From: JALOAT01 sp041677345
GTDB lineage: Bacteria; Pseudomonadota; Gammaproteobacteria; Thiohalomonadales; Thiohalomonadaceae
DNA: 15,592 nucleotides
Assembly (NCBI GenBank): GCA_041677345.1
Contig: JBAYQE010000061.1
Span: forward strand, 1 to 15,592
Direction: 5' to 3'
Shown here: piece by piece, positions 7,810 through 15,358 of the stretch
Position numbering within the stretch: position 1 is the stretch's first letter
How the letters are laid out: the number at the start of each line of letters is the position of its first letter
Notes under the pieces: model-generated
The model's input: the letters and a program-made list of their open reading frames with translations, nothing else
What the model was told of the DNA's origin: nothing
Databases searched by the model: none
Made by a program: the position numbers and the translations under genes

Positions 7810-9910
7810 GCACTCAATCATATGCAAAAAAAGACATTGGGCAGGGATATCCGGTTTCTTTTTCGCGCTGTGTCTCGCGCCCTTGGCGAGCCGGGCCGAT
7901 GCCCTCCTGTACCACGACCTGCGCGTGGAACTCGCCCCCACGCGCCACGCCTTCACCGCCGAGGACAGGCTGACCTGGCCGCAACCGCCGCCAGCGCCCC
8001 TCGAGTTCGTCCTGCATGCGGGGCTGTCGCCCCGTACCACGGGTGCTGCGCAGCTCAGCCACCTCGGGCATGTCGAGGGCGCCGTGCCGCTGGAGCGCTG
8101 GCGCCTGCGCCTGCCCGCCGGTGCACGCAGTGTGACCCTGCACTATGGCGGCATTATCCATCATCCACTCACCGCTGCGGGCCAGGGGCCGGGCCACGCC
8201 GGTGAGGCCACACCCGGGATCATCGCTGCCGACGGTGCCGTGCTCAGCGCTGCCAGCGGCTGGTATCCGCGCTTCAGCGCCTACCCGCGGCACGGCTTCA
8301 CCCTGGACGTGGCGCTGCCGCCGCACTGGGAGGCGGTAAGCCAAGGGGCACGCGAACCCGTGCCGGGGCGCGTGCGCTGGCAGGAGACCATGCCGCAGGA
8401 AGAGATCTATCTCATGGCAGGCCCCTTCACCCTCTACCAGCGCGGGGAGGCGCCGACGGCCATGGTCTACCTGCGCACACCCGACCCCGCACTGGCAGAA
8501 CGCTATCTGGCGGCGACCGCGCGCTATCTCAAGCTCTACACCGGGCTGCTCGGGGACTACCCCTACGCCAAGTTCGCGCTGGTGGAGAACTTCTGGGAGA
8601 CCGGCTACGGCATGCCTTCCTTCACCTTGCTGGGCCCGCGGGTGATCCGTCTGCCCTTCATCATCGACAGCGCCTATCCCCACGAGGTGTTGCACAACTG
8701 GTGGGGCAACGGCGTGTACGTGGATGCCGCGCAGGGCAACTGGAGCGAGGGCCTCACCGCCTATCTCGCCGATCACCTGCTCAAGGAACAGGCCGGCGCG
8801 GGCGCCGAATACCGTCGCGACCAGCTGCAGGCCTATGCCGCTTACGTCTCGGAGGCGCGCGACTTTCCCCTCGCCCGCTTCCTGGGCCGCCACAGCGGCG
8901 CGTCCCAGGCCGTGGGTTACGGCAAAGGGCTGATGCTCTTCCACATGCTGCGGCTCGAACTGGGCGATGAGGTCTTCCTGGCCGGGCTGCGCCGCTTCTA
9001 CCGCGAACAGCGTTTCCGCTTCGCCGGCTTCGACGCGTTGCGCGCGGCCTTCGAGGCGGAGAGCGGCAGGTCGCTCGCGCCCTTCTTCGAACAATGGACC
9101 GGGCGCACGGGCGCGCCCGCACTCGCCATCGCGCAGGCGCGTTTCGCGCCCGACGCCCTGGCCCTCACCCTGGAGCAGACCCAGGCCGAGGCGCCCTTTC
9201 GCCTGGCCGTGCCGGTGGTGGTCGGCCTCGCCGACGGCCGTACGCTGACGCACACCGTGGCCATGGACGGCCGTACCACAGCCGTGGAACTTCCCCTTCC
9301 CGCCGTGCCGGTGTGCGTGGCGGTCGATCCGCAGTTCGACCTGTTCCGCCGTCTGCTGCCGGGGGAACTGCCCGCCGCGCTCAATGCCGTGCTCGGCAGC
9401 GAACGCCTGTTGATCCTGTTGCCCGCGGCGGCCGACGCGCCCCGGCGCGAGGCCTACCGGCGGCTGGCCGAGGCCTGGGCCCACGGTCAGCCCGGCGTCG
9501 AGATCCGTGAAGACGAGGCGCTGGCGCAGCTGCCCGCGGACAGGCCGGTGCTGTTGCTGGGCTGGCAAAACCGGCACCGCGGGGTGGTCACGCCCGACGG
9601 CGATGACGGCGTGGACCTGGAAGGGCGGCGCTGGCCGCGCGCCGGGCACGGTTTCGTGATCACCGCGCGCGACGGCGCGCTGGCCTGGCTGGCAGCCGAC
9701 GACCCGGCGGTCATCGCCGCCCTCGCCCGCAAGGTGCCGCACTACGGCAAGTACAGCTATCTGGTGTTCGCGGAGCCCGGCGGCGAGAACCGGCTCAAGG
9801 GCCAGTGGGCAGCGGACGACTCGCCCCTGGTGCGGCGCACGGGTGCGGGCGCATGCAACCCGCCACCCCGTCCGCCGCTGGCGGGAACGGTCACAGATCG
9901 TTCAGGGTGA
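7808..9910 (+). CDS. Exported M1-like zinc metallopeptidase
   Basis: This protein has 700 residues. It starts MHSIICKKRHW followed by a hydrophobic stretch (GISGFFFALCLAPLASRA) that fits a signal peptide cleaved before DALLYHD. Residues about 30-190 are a beta-rich N-terminal domain. The catalytic centre is HEVLHNWWGN at 292-301 (H292, E293, H296) with E314 in WSEGLTAYLAD as the third zinc ligand. The spacer between H296 and E314 is 17 residues; the classical M1 motif has 18. The usual GAMEN exopeptidase loop is not recognisable: the corresponding stretch reads ENFWETGYGMPSFTLLG, so aminopeptidase activity is uncertain. The C-terminal ~250 residues have no family I can name. The ATG at 7808 has ctggag five bases upstream, inside the divergent ChaN-like gene. 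Its end overlaps the kinase gene tail-to-tail by 20 bp. Confidence 0.88.
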   Translation: MHSIICKKRHWAGISGFFFALCLAPLASRADALLYHDLRVELAPTRHAFTAEDRLTWPQPPPAPLEFVLHAGLSPRTTGAAQLSHLGHVEGAVPLERWRLRLPAGARSVTLHYGGIIHHPLTAAGQGPGHAGEATPGIIAADGAVLSAASGWYPRFSAYPRHGFTLDVALPPHWEAVSQGAREPVPGRVRWQETMPQEEIYLMAGPFTLYQRGEAPTAMVYLRTPDPALAERYLAATARYLKLYTGLLGDYPYAKFALVENFWETGYGMPSFTLLGPRVIRLPFIIDSAYPHEVLHNWWGNGVYVDAAQGNWSEGLTAYLADHLLKEQAGAGAEYRRDQLQAYAAYVSEARDFPLARFLGRHSGASQAVGYGKGLMLFHMLRLELGDEVFLAGLRRFYREQRFRFAGFDALRAAFEAESGRSLAPFFEQWTGRTGAPALAIAQARFAPDALALTLEQTQAEAPFRLAVPVVVGLADGRTLTHTVAMDGRTTAVELPLPAVPVCVAVDPQFDLFRRLLPGELPAALNAVLGSERLLILLPAAADAPRREAYRRLAEAWAHGQPGVEIREDEALAQLPADRPVLLLGWQNRHRGVVTPDGDDGVDLEGRRWPRAGHGFVITARDGALAWLAADDPAVIAALARKVPHYGKYSYLVFAEPGGENRLKGQWAADDSPLVRRTGAGACNPPPRPPLAGTVTDRSG

Positions 9911-11963
9911 AATAGACGGTCGCGCCCTCGCCGGGCGAGCCCTGCGCCCACACCCGTCCACGGTGACGCAGGACGATGCGGCGCACCGTGGCCAGGCCAA
10001 TGCCGTTGCCTTCGAAACCGTCGATGCCGTGCAGCCGCTCGAACGGCTTGAACAGCTTGTGGGCGTACTGCATGTCGAAACCCATGCCGTTGTCGCGCAC
10101 GTAGTAGACCGTTTTCCCGTCGTGCTGCTCGGTGCCGAACTCGATGAGCGCATCCTCGCGCTGTCGCGAAAACTTCAGCGCGTTTTCCAGCAGGTTCTGC
10201 AGCAGCGCGCGCTGCAGGGTCGGATCGCCCTGCGCGCTCACACCCGGCTGGATGCGGATCTCCGCAGGTCCGGCGCGTTCCATGTCGGGCAGCATCGCCA
10301 CCACCTCCGTGGCAAGGGCGCTCAGGTCCACGCAGGTGCGCTGGAGCTCGCTGCGGAACACCTGCGCCAGGTTGAGCAGGCCGTCGATGAGGTCGCCCAT
10401 GCGCACGGTGGCGTCCTGGATGCGTGCGATGCAGTTGAGGCGGTCTTTCTGCACTGCATCGCCCAGTTCCTCGGCGAGCACATGACTGAAACCGTTGATG
10501 GCGCGCAATGGACCACGCAGGTCGTGGGACACTGAATAGCTGAAGGTCTCCAGTTCCTGGTAGGCGGCCTCCAGCTCCGCCGTGCGCTCGTGTACCCGCT
10601 GCTCGAGCAGGCGCCGCGAAATGCTGCTCTTCACCTCGGCTTCCTGGCGTTTCTGTTCACGCTCGGTGGCGTCGATGAGCGCCAGCACCACGGCTTCCAC
10701 TTCGCCGTTGGCGCCCTTCACCGGCGTCAGGGTCCAGTCCCAGTAGGTGGTGCCCCGCTCGGGCTGATCCGGGTGCGGGAAAGGTTTGGCCGCTACCGTG
10801 AAGGCCTCGCCCGTCGCCACCACCTCGCGGAAGATCGCCTCGTTCTCCGCGTTCGGATAGAGCTCGAAATGGTTGACGCCGATGAAGTCCTCGGGTTGGC
10901 GCCTGGTCGCCGCAGCATACGCCGCATTGACGCGCAGGAAATTGAAATCCGGATCCATGATGGCCATGATCACGTGGGTGTTGGAGAACATCGCCTCCAA
11001 CTCTTCCGTGGTGCGCCGCAGCGCCTTTTCCGTGTTGTGGTGCTCCTCGATCTCCCGCTTCAGCGAGCGGTTGGCCTCCTGCAGTTCGGCCGTGCGGGCC
11101 TGCACCACCCGCAGCAGCGAACGCTGCCAAGCGAGGGCGACAAACCATGCGACTACCAGCGTGACCACCACGGCCAGCACCACTAGCACGTGCGGCGCGC
11201 GGCTCTCCTGGACCGGAGCGAGCCATTTGTCCATCAACCGCGCGTAGGTGCCGTCGGCCACGGTGAGGGCGAGCCCCTCGTTGATGATGGCCAGCAGCTC
11301 ATGGTCGCCCTCGCGCACGGCGAAGCAGAACTGCTGGAACTCGCCGATGGGTGCACCCACCACCTCCAGGTCGTGGAGCCCCAGCTGGTTGATCAGTGCC
11401 TGACCGGCCAGCTTCTGCACCACTACCGCGTCGTGGTGACCATCGGCGAGGAGTTGCAGTGCTTCAGCAACCGAAACAGTACGGATGATCGTGTCGGTGA
11501 TGCGCTGTCGCTGCACGTATTCGTCGGCGATGTCGTCACGCATGACAATGATCTCGCGCCCACGCAGATCGGCCACACCCCGGATGCGCTCATCACCCTT
11601 GCGCACCACCACGGCACCATGCATGGTGAAGTACGGGACGCTGAAGTCGTAGAGATCGTTGCGCGCGTCGGTGCGCACCATGAGAGGCAGGACCTGCAGC
11701 TTGCCCTCGGCAAGCTCTGCCTTGAGCTGGTGCCAGGGTGCGACCTTGAACTCCACCTCACGGCCCATGGCGGCCAGTGCCGCGCGCAACAACTCCACGG
11801 AAAGGCCATCGGCCGTGCCGTCGGCGCGTGTCAGGGAAAAGGGCGGATAGTCGTACTCGCTGCCGGATTGCAGTGGGCCGGCGGCCCACGCAGGTGCGCA
11901 GGCAAACAAGAACAGCCAAGCCACGCAGCGGAACGGGCTCCAGATAAAAAACGCGCGGGACAT
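9891..11963 (-). CDS. Hybrid-input sensor histidine kinase (SBP3-TM-PAS-HisKA-HATPase)
   Basis: This is a 690-residue inner-membrane kinase. A signal peptide (1-27, ending AWA) is followed by a family-3 solute-binding domain at about 33-250 (EYDYPPFSLTRADGTADGLS, LPLMVRTDARNDLYDFSVPYF). This domain probably senses a small polar solute in the periplasm. One TM helix (about 257-279) leads into a coiled-coil linker and a PAS domain (about 320-435). HisKA has the phospho-acceptor H480 in SYSVSHDLRGPLRAINGF, a phytochrome-like variant. The ATPase domain shows the N box (QNLLENALKFS, N594), DNGMGFDM, KPFERLH and GNGIGLATV, so it should be active. The start has agaggagccca in front of it. No response regulator is adjacent, so the partner lies elsewhere. 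The 3' end overlaps the peptidase gene by 20 bp. Confidence 0.95.
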   Translation of the reverse strand: MSRAFFIWSPFRCVAWLFLFACAPAWAAGPLQSGSEYDYPPFSLTRADGTADGLSVELLRAALAAMGREVEFKVAPWHQLKAELAEGKLQVLPLMVRTDARNDLYDFSVPYFTMHGAVVVRKGDERIRGVADLRGREIIVMRDDIADEYVQRQRITDTIIRTVSVAEALQLLADGHHDAVVVQKLAGQALINQLGLHDLEVVGAPIGEFQQFCFAVREGDHELLAIINEGLALTVADGTYARLMDKWLAPVQESRAPHVLVVLAVVVTLVVAWFVALAWQRSLLRVVQARTAELQEANRSLKREIEEHHNTEKALRRTTEELEAMFSNTHVIMAIMDPDFNFLRVNAAYAAATRRQPEDFIGVNHFELYPNAENEAIFREVVATGEAFTVAAKPFPHPDQPERGTTYWDWTLTPVKGANGEVEAVVLALIDATEREQKRQEAEVKSSISRRLLEQRVHERTAELEAAYQELETFSYSVSHDLRGPLRAINGFSHVLAEELGDAVQKDRLNCIARIQDATVRMGDLIDGLLNLAQVFRSELQRTCVDLSALATEVVAMLPDMERAGPAEIRIQPGVSAQGDPTLQRALLQNLLENALKFSRQREDALIEFGTEQHDGKTVYYVRDNGMGFDMQYAHKLFKPFERLHGIDGFEGNGIGLATVRRIVLRHRGRVWAQGSPGEGATVYFTLNDL

Positions 11964-12306
11964 TGGGCTCCTCTGGTTACCGTCAGCGACGCCAGCGCCA
12001 TAGCATCACTGCAGCTGGAAGTCTCGGGGGCCGTCCAGGAACCCGCGAGGCGATCGCGCCACAAAACGCGGAGACGTGCAAGTACTACATAGCCGTTGAC
12101 CAGGCCCGCCTCAGCAAACGTGATTAGATCAATGACGAGGAACCCACCGATCATCAGCGCGGGGTAGCGCAGGAACGCGCGCGGGTCCCCCGCGGCAGGA
12201 TTCCCTGGACTAGCGCCATGCGTCCTTCCCATCTGCCGCCGTGCCCATCAGCGGTGTCACGCCGGTGATGACTTGTCTTTCACTTTCCGGGCGATGCCCA
12301 AGGCAC
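11964..12306. other. 343-bp gap upstream of the sensor kinase
   Basis: No intact gene is seen. The gap contains the kinase ribosome-binding site (agaggagccca next to 11963) and a protein-like minus-strand stretch at about 12034-12219, listed separately as a possible broken gene. The kinase promoter must lie here or further upstream; no consensus -35/-10 pair was convincing. Confidence 0.3.
12034..12219 (-). pseudogene. Possible frameshifted small membrane-protein remnant
   Basis: An ATG at 12219 has a good ribosome-binding site (ggaaggacgc) but its frame stops after about 21 codons (MALVQGILPRGTRARSCATPR). In another frame, from about 12181 to 12034, the sequence reads like a small hydrophobic protein (RAFLRYPALMIGGFLVIDLI, then VNGYVVLARLRVLWRDR). 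One frame change near 12180 would join them. I do not recognise the family. This may be a decayed gene or chance. That ORF has no stop of its own before it runs into the kinase coding region. Confidence 0.22.
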
Positions 12307-12516
12307 TCACGACTGTGACAGCTGCCGCGCGTCCAGACCGTCTTCATCGCAGCAGGCAGCGGCCACCTCGTCGGGCCTGTTGGCCAGTCTCCTCAGGACG
12401 CGGGCCAGTTCCCGCCGGTCAAGGCAGTCGCGTCTGGGCGAGGGCTGCACCAGTGCGGTAAGCAGGCGCACGTAGCCTGCCAGTTCACGGATCTGTTCTC
12501 CGGGGGAGGTGGGCAC
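12307..12516 (-). CDS. Possible small hypothetical protein
   Basis: This is a 69-residue ORF starting with GTG at 12516, with acaaggaatc in front of it as a plausible ribosome-binding site. It reads VPTSPGEQIRELAGYVRLLT, then a charged helical segment (DCLDRRELARVLRRLANRPD) and a Cys pair (ACCDEDG). It has no signal peptide or membrane segment. It is divergent from the amylase gene. No family is recognised, and it could be spurious. The frame is open upstream to an ATG at 12693, but that part is low-complexity and not protein-like. Confidence 0.35.
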   Translation of the reverse strand: MPTSPGEQIRELAGYVRLLTALVQPSPRRDCLDRRELARVLRRLANRPDEVAAACCDEDGLDARQLSQS

Positions 12517-12800
12517 GATTCCTTGTGCATCGCGTCGGGGGTCCTTTGCGGCATGCACCTGCGAGCGCGCGGCCGGGGTGCCGGCGCAGGTCCGGTCAGC
12601 ACCGCGGCAGAGGCCGGCCGGAATGGGCCGAATCGTAAACCAAGGCGCGTGCGAAAGGAAAGGCGTGGAATCAGCACCGTCTTGCCATGGCACGGCAAAC
12701 CATAAACCGGTGCCCCGCGTCGGTGCGCTGGGTGGTTTGTTGCAAGCAAGAGGGACTTTGCCAAGCTTTGATCTCAGGCCGGCATACGAGGAGGGAGTCC
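12517..12800. other. Upstream region of the GH13 gene
   Basis: This region contains the amylase ribosome-binding site (gaggagggagtcc, ending at 12800) and the paired half-sites ttgcc/ggcaa around 12683-12700. Promoter elements could not be assigned with confidence. No further gene was recognised. Confidence 0.3.
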
Positions 12801-14504
12801 GTGAGCCCGCGTATCGAGACTGTGTCGTCCCTGGGATTCCGCCCGGCAGGGATACCTCATCCCTCCCCTATCGACTGGCGGGACCACGTCATCTATTTCC
12901 TGTTGATGGACCGCTTCGACAACAACGCCGACAACGTCCCGCCATTCACACCGGCGGATGCGGGCATGGGTCGAGATCCGGCAGCAGGCGCACGCTTCCA
13001 GGGCGGCAATCTCAAGGGCGTGGTACGCCGCCTCGACTACGTCAAGGGCCTCGGCTGCACCGCCATCTGGCTCAGTCCCATTCTCCGCAACCGCCTGCGG
13101 GAGGATTCGTACCATGGCTATGGCGTACAGGATTTCCTCGAAGTAGACCCGCGCTTCGGCACCCTGGAAGACCTGAAGACGCTGGCCGCCGAGGCCCATG
13201 CCCGCGGCATGTATGTGATCCTGGACGTGGTGCTGAACCACGCCGGTGACGTATTCGCCTACAAGGGCCCGGTGGGCTGCTACACGGGCCAGACCTACGA
13301 GTTCGATCACTGGAACGAGGACGATCCCAGTCCCGGCTTGCAGGCACCGGACGGTGTATGGCCGCGGGAGCTGCAACGGCCGGAGGTGTTCAGGCGCAAG
13401 GGGCCCATCTGCAACTGGTACAACGATGAAGAGGCCAGGAATGGTGATTTCCTGAGCCTGAAGGAACTCGACACGTCCGACCCGTACGTGCTCGACACAC
13501 TCATCAAGGTCTACAAATACTGGATCGCCGAGGCGGACCTGGATGGCTTTCGGGTCGACACAGTGAAGCACATGGAGGAGTCATCCACAGCCATTTTCTG
13601 CAATGCCATTCGCGAATACGCACAGCGCATCGGCAAACACAACTTTTTCCTGTTCGGCGAGATCGTCGCGGACGACAGCACCATCCAACGCTACCTGGGC
13701 CGGAACGCACGCCTGGAGTGGACCCACGAACGCTTCCCGTCACTGGATGCGGCGCTGGATTTCCCGCTCTACTTCAGCCTGGAGGAGGTCATCAAGGGCT
13801 TTGCCAACCCTTGGGTATTGCGTGCACGTTACGACAGCTTTCACCAGAACTACGCCGACCACGGCGAGGCCGCGCGCCACTTCGTCACCTTCGTGGACAA
13901 TCACGACCAGATGGCGCGGCCGCACCGCCGCTTCATGCACAAGAACCCCTATGCGCGCCAGGCGGTGCTTGCGATGGGCTATCTGCTCACCAGCCAGGGC
14001 GTCCCGTGCATCTACTACGGCACCGAGCAGGGATTCGACGGCGGCGGCCCCGACGACCGCTACGTGCGTGAATGCATGTTCGGCGGCGAGTGGGGGGCGT
14101 TCGACAGCACGGGACACCACTTCTTCAATCCCGATCACCCGCTGTACCGGGCCATCGCCGCCATCGCGCGGGTGCGTGCCCAGCAACCCGCGCTGCGCTA
14201 CGGACGCCAATATTTCCGCGAGATCTCGGGCAACGGCGTGGACTTCGGCCATCCCATCGACGGCCAGTGCACGCTCGCCTACTCGCGCATCCTCGATACG
14301 GAGGAGGTGCTGGTGACGCTCAACCTGGACAGCCAGCCGCGCAAGGACTGGGTGGTGGTGGACCGGAACCTGAGCGCGCCGGCGGAGATCATGCGCGACC
14401 TGCTCGACCCCACCCGTCGCTGCACCGTGCACGAGTTCGGCGGCCGCGCCTGCGTGCAGGTGGCCCTGGACGGGCACGGCATGGCCATTCTCAAGGTCGG
14501 TTGA
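12801..14504 (+). CDS. GH13 alpha-amylase-family glycoside hydrolase
   Basis: This is a 567-residue enzyme acting on alpha-glucans or related alpha-glucosides. It has the (beta/alpha)8 barrel motifs of GH13: YFLLMDRFDN at 32-41 near the first strand, DVVLNH at 142-147 (region I), GFRVDTVKH at 249-257 with nucleophile D253 (region II), FGEIV at 285-289 with acid/base E287 (region III) and FVDNHD at 364-369 with D369 (region IV). All three catalytic acids are present. A C-terminal beta domain runs from about 475. There is no signal peptide, so it is probably cytoplasmic, suggesting glycogen, maltodextrin or trehalose-type metabolism. The exact substrate cannot be read. The GTG start at 12801 follows gaggagggagtcc; the in-frame ATG at 12687 gives a non-family N-terminus with no good ribosome-binding site. 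It is a single gene with no sugar transporter or other glycan gene nearby. Confidence 0.93.
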   Translation: MSPRIETVSSLGFRPAGIPHPSPIDWRDHVIYFLLMDRFDNNADNVPPFTPADAGMGRDPAAGARFQGGNLKGVVRRLDYVKGLGCTAIWLSPILRNRLREDSYHGYGVQDFLEVDPRFGTLEDLKTLAAEAHARGMYVILDVVLNHAGDVFAYKGPVGCYTGQTYEFDHWNEDDPSPGLQAPDGVWPRELQRPEVFRRKGPICNWYNDEEARNGDFLSLKELDTSDPYVLDTLIKVYKYWIAEADLDGFRVDTVKHMEESSTAIFCNAIREYAQRIGKHNFFLFGEIVADDSTIQRYLGRNARLEWTHERFPSLDAALDFPLYFSLEEVIKGFANPWVLRARYDSFHQNYADHGEAARHFVTFVDNHDQMARPHRRFMHKNPYARQAVLAMGYLLTSQGVPCIYYGTEQGFDGGGPDDRYVRECMFGGEWGAFDSTGHHFFNPDHPLYRAIAAIARVRAQQPALRYGRQYFREISGNGVDFGHPIDGQCTLAYSRILDTEEVLVTLNLDSQPRKDWVVVDRNLSAPAEIMRDLLDPTRRCTVHEFGGRACVQVALDGHGMAILKVG

Positions 14505-14526
14505 TGGCTTGGCCCGGCGGGCAACC

Positions 14527-14547
14527 ATGGCGCGCCGTATGCGCCAT
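14527..14547 (+). terminator. Hairpin after the GH13 gene
   Basis: This is a perfect 7-bp stem (atggcgc / gcgccat) with a 7-base loop, 23 bp after the GH13 stop. There is no U tract, so it could be a transcription-attenuating or mRNA-stabilising hairpin rather than a classical intrinsic terminator. Confidence 0.35.
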
Positions 14548-14591
14548 CGCCGGTGATGTCTTTCATCCACCACGCTGTACCGACCCCGTGC

Positions 14592-14618
14592 ATTCGCCGA
14601 CAACGTCGGCTCCTACAA
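14592..14618 (+). repeat. REP-like palindrome, copy D
   Basis: This copy starts attcgccgacaa, contains cgtcggctcctacaa, and shares the layout of copies A and F. Together with inverted copy E it forms a perfect 11-bp stem (14608-14618 with 14627-14637) around an 8-base loop (aaaaccgc). Confidence 0.8.
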
Positions 14619-14626
14619 AAAACCGC

Positions 14627-14654
14627 TTGTAGGAGCCAACATCGTGGGTCGAAT
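14627..14654 (-). repeat. REP-like palindrome, copy E (inverted)
   Basis: Read on the minus strand it begins attcgacccacgatg and continues ttggctcctacaa. It is inverted relative to D, forming a BIME-like pair directly downstream of the GH13 gene. Confidence 0.8.
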
Positions 14655-14688
14655 GCCTTTCACCCGCCGCGTTCCACCGATCCCGCGC

Positions 14689-14711
14689 ATTCGCCGACGA
14701 TGTCGGCTCCT
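14689..14711 (+). repeat. REP-like palindrome, copy F, truncated by the IS element
   Basis: This copy starts attcgccgacgatg and continues tcggctcct, then breaks off. The expected continuation (acaa or similar) is missing here. The sequence acagaa resumes at 15460, on the far side of the inserted element, giving a reconstructed ctcctacagaa that fits the family (C: ctcctacaacg; D: ctcctacaaaa). Confidence 0.75.
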
Positions 14712-14768
14712 GATATGGATTGACCTGTCAACTATTGGCACCAGGTTTCGCTTTGCTGCTTCCGTCAA

Positions 14769-14966
14769 TGGCTTCGGTTCAGGATATGAAAGGCGTTCAG
14801 CGACGGTGGATCACTCTGATATGCGTGGGTTGGTTCCCGACCTGACTTCACTTCGTCGCGGAGCTGCCCTTCTCTACAGTCGTGGGTCTGTCCTCCGGAA
14901 AGAGGACGCCACATAGGAGCGCCTGGGGTTCTCCTCACCGGCCTCCCATACCCTGAACCGAAGCCA
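14769..14966 (-). ncRNA. Candidate bridge/seek RNA of the IS1111-type element
   Basis: The region starts 15 bp after the transposase stop, the position where IS1111-group elements encode their guide RNA. It is bounded by a 20-bp inverted repeat (14769-14788 with 14947-14966). The only mismatch would be a G-U pair in an RNA read in transposase sense. Inside, in that sense, there are two sub-structures. The first has a hairpin (14890-14907, stem extended by gtgg/ccac) with candidate target guides on either side (14914-14923 and 14873-14879). The second is closed by gcgacg/cgtcgc (14854-14859 with 14800-14805) and contains a segment matching the element's end junction (14815-14823). Transcription and exact ends are unknown. 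The structure was traced by eye. Confidence 0.5.
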
Positions 14967-14980
14967 CGGACGGCCGCCGT

Positions 14981-15358
14981 TCATGCCAGTGCCTTGCTGC
15001 CGTGCGCCTTGCCGGTGACTTCGCAGGCCATGGCCCAGATGAACCCCGCCAATTCACGTGCCACCGCGGCCGTGACCTGCTGCTTTGCGGGGAATGAGCG
15101 ACGGCGCCACCACTTCGCACCGGTGTCCCAGCGCGGTGAGCTCCCGGAAAAGCCCATACCCACACGGCCCGTCTCATAGCAGATATTCAGCACCTCACCG
15201 TCGGGACTGAGCTGCTTGAGCAGCTTCCGCATCGCCTTGCTGCTGTTCTCGATTTCTCCACGATATTCCGGGTCACCCCGTCCCGCCCGTGCTACCGCTA
15301 CGGAAATCATCGCCTTGTGGACATCCAATCCCACGTAAATCCCGTTAAACTCGTTCAC
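14981..15358 (-). pseudogene. IS110-family DEDD transposase, internally deleted and frameshifted
   Basis: The remaining ORF is 125 residues, against about 340 in intact relatives. The N-terminal RuvC-like part is clear: GIYVGLDVHKAMISVAVA (catalytic D12) and NICYETG (E62). Just after it the reading frame is broken near 15148: a different frame continues the family sequence as GLFRELTALGHRCEVVAPSL, so a single base has been lost. The middle of the protein, with the remaining catalytic Asp residues and the C-terminal serine domain, is absent. The end, VTAAVARELAGFIWAMACEV, is the family's typical C-terminus. The start is GTG at 15358 with a G-rich stretch in front. No functional recombinase can be made from this gene, so movement would need a related transposase acting in trans. 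Confidence 0.85.

Noticed and set aside
7814..9742. 642-codon open frame on the minus strand
   Set aside because: It lies entirely opposite the M1-like gene, is rich in His/Gln/Arg/Gly as expected from antisense of GC-rich coding DNA, and shows no family motifs.
11190..12092. 300-codon open frame on the plus strand
   Set aside because: It is antisense to the kinase sensor domain and has no protein-family features.
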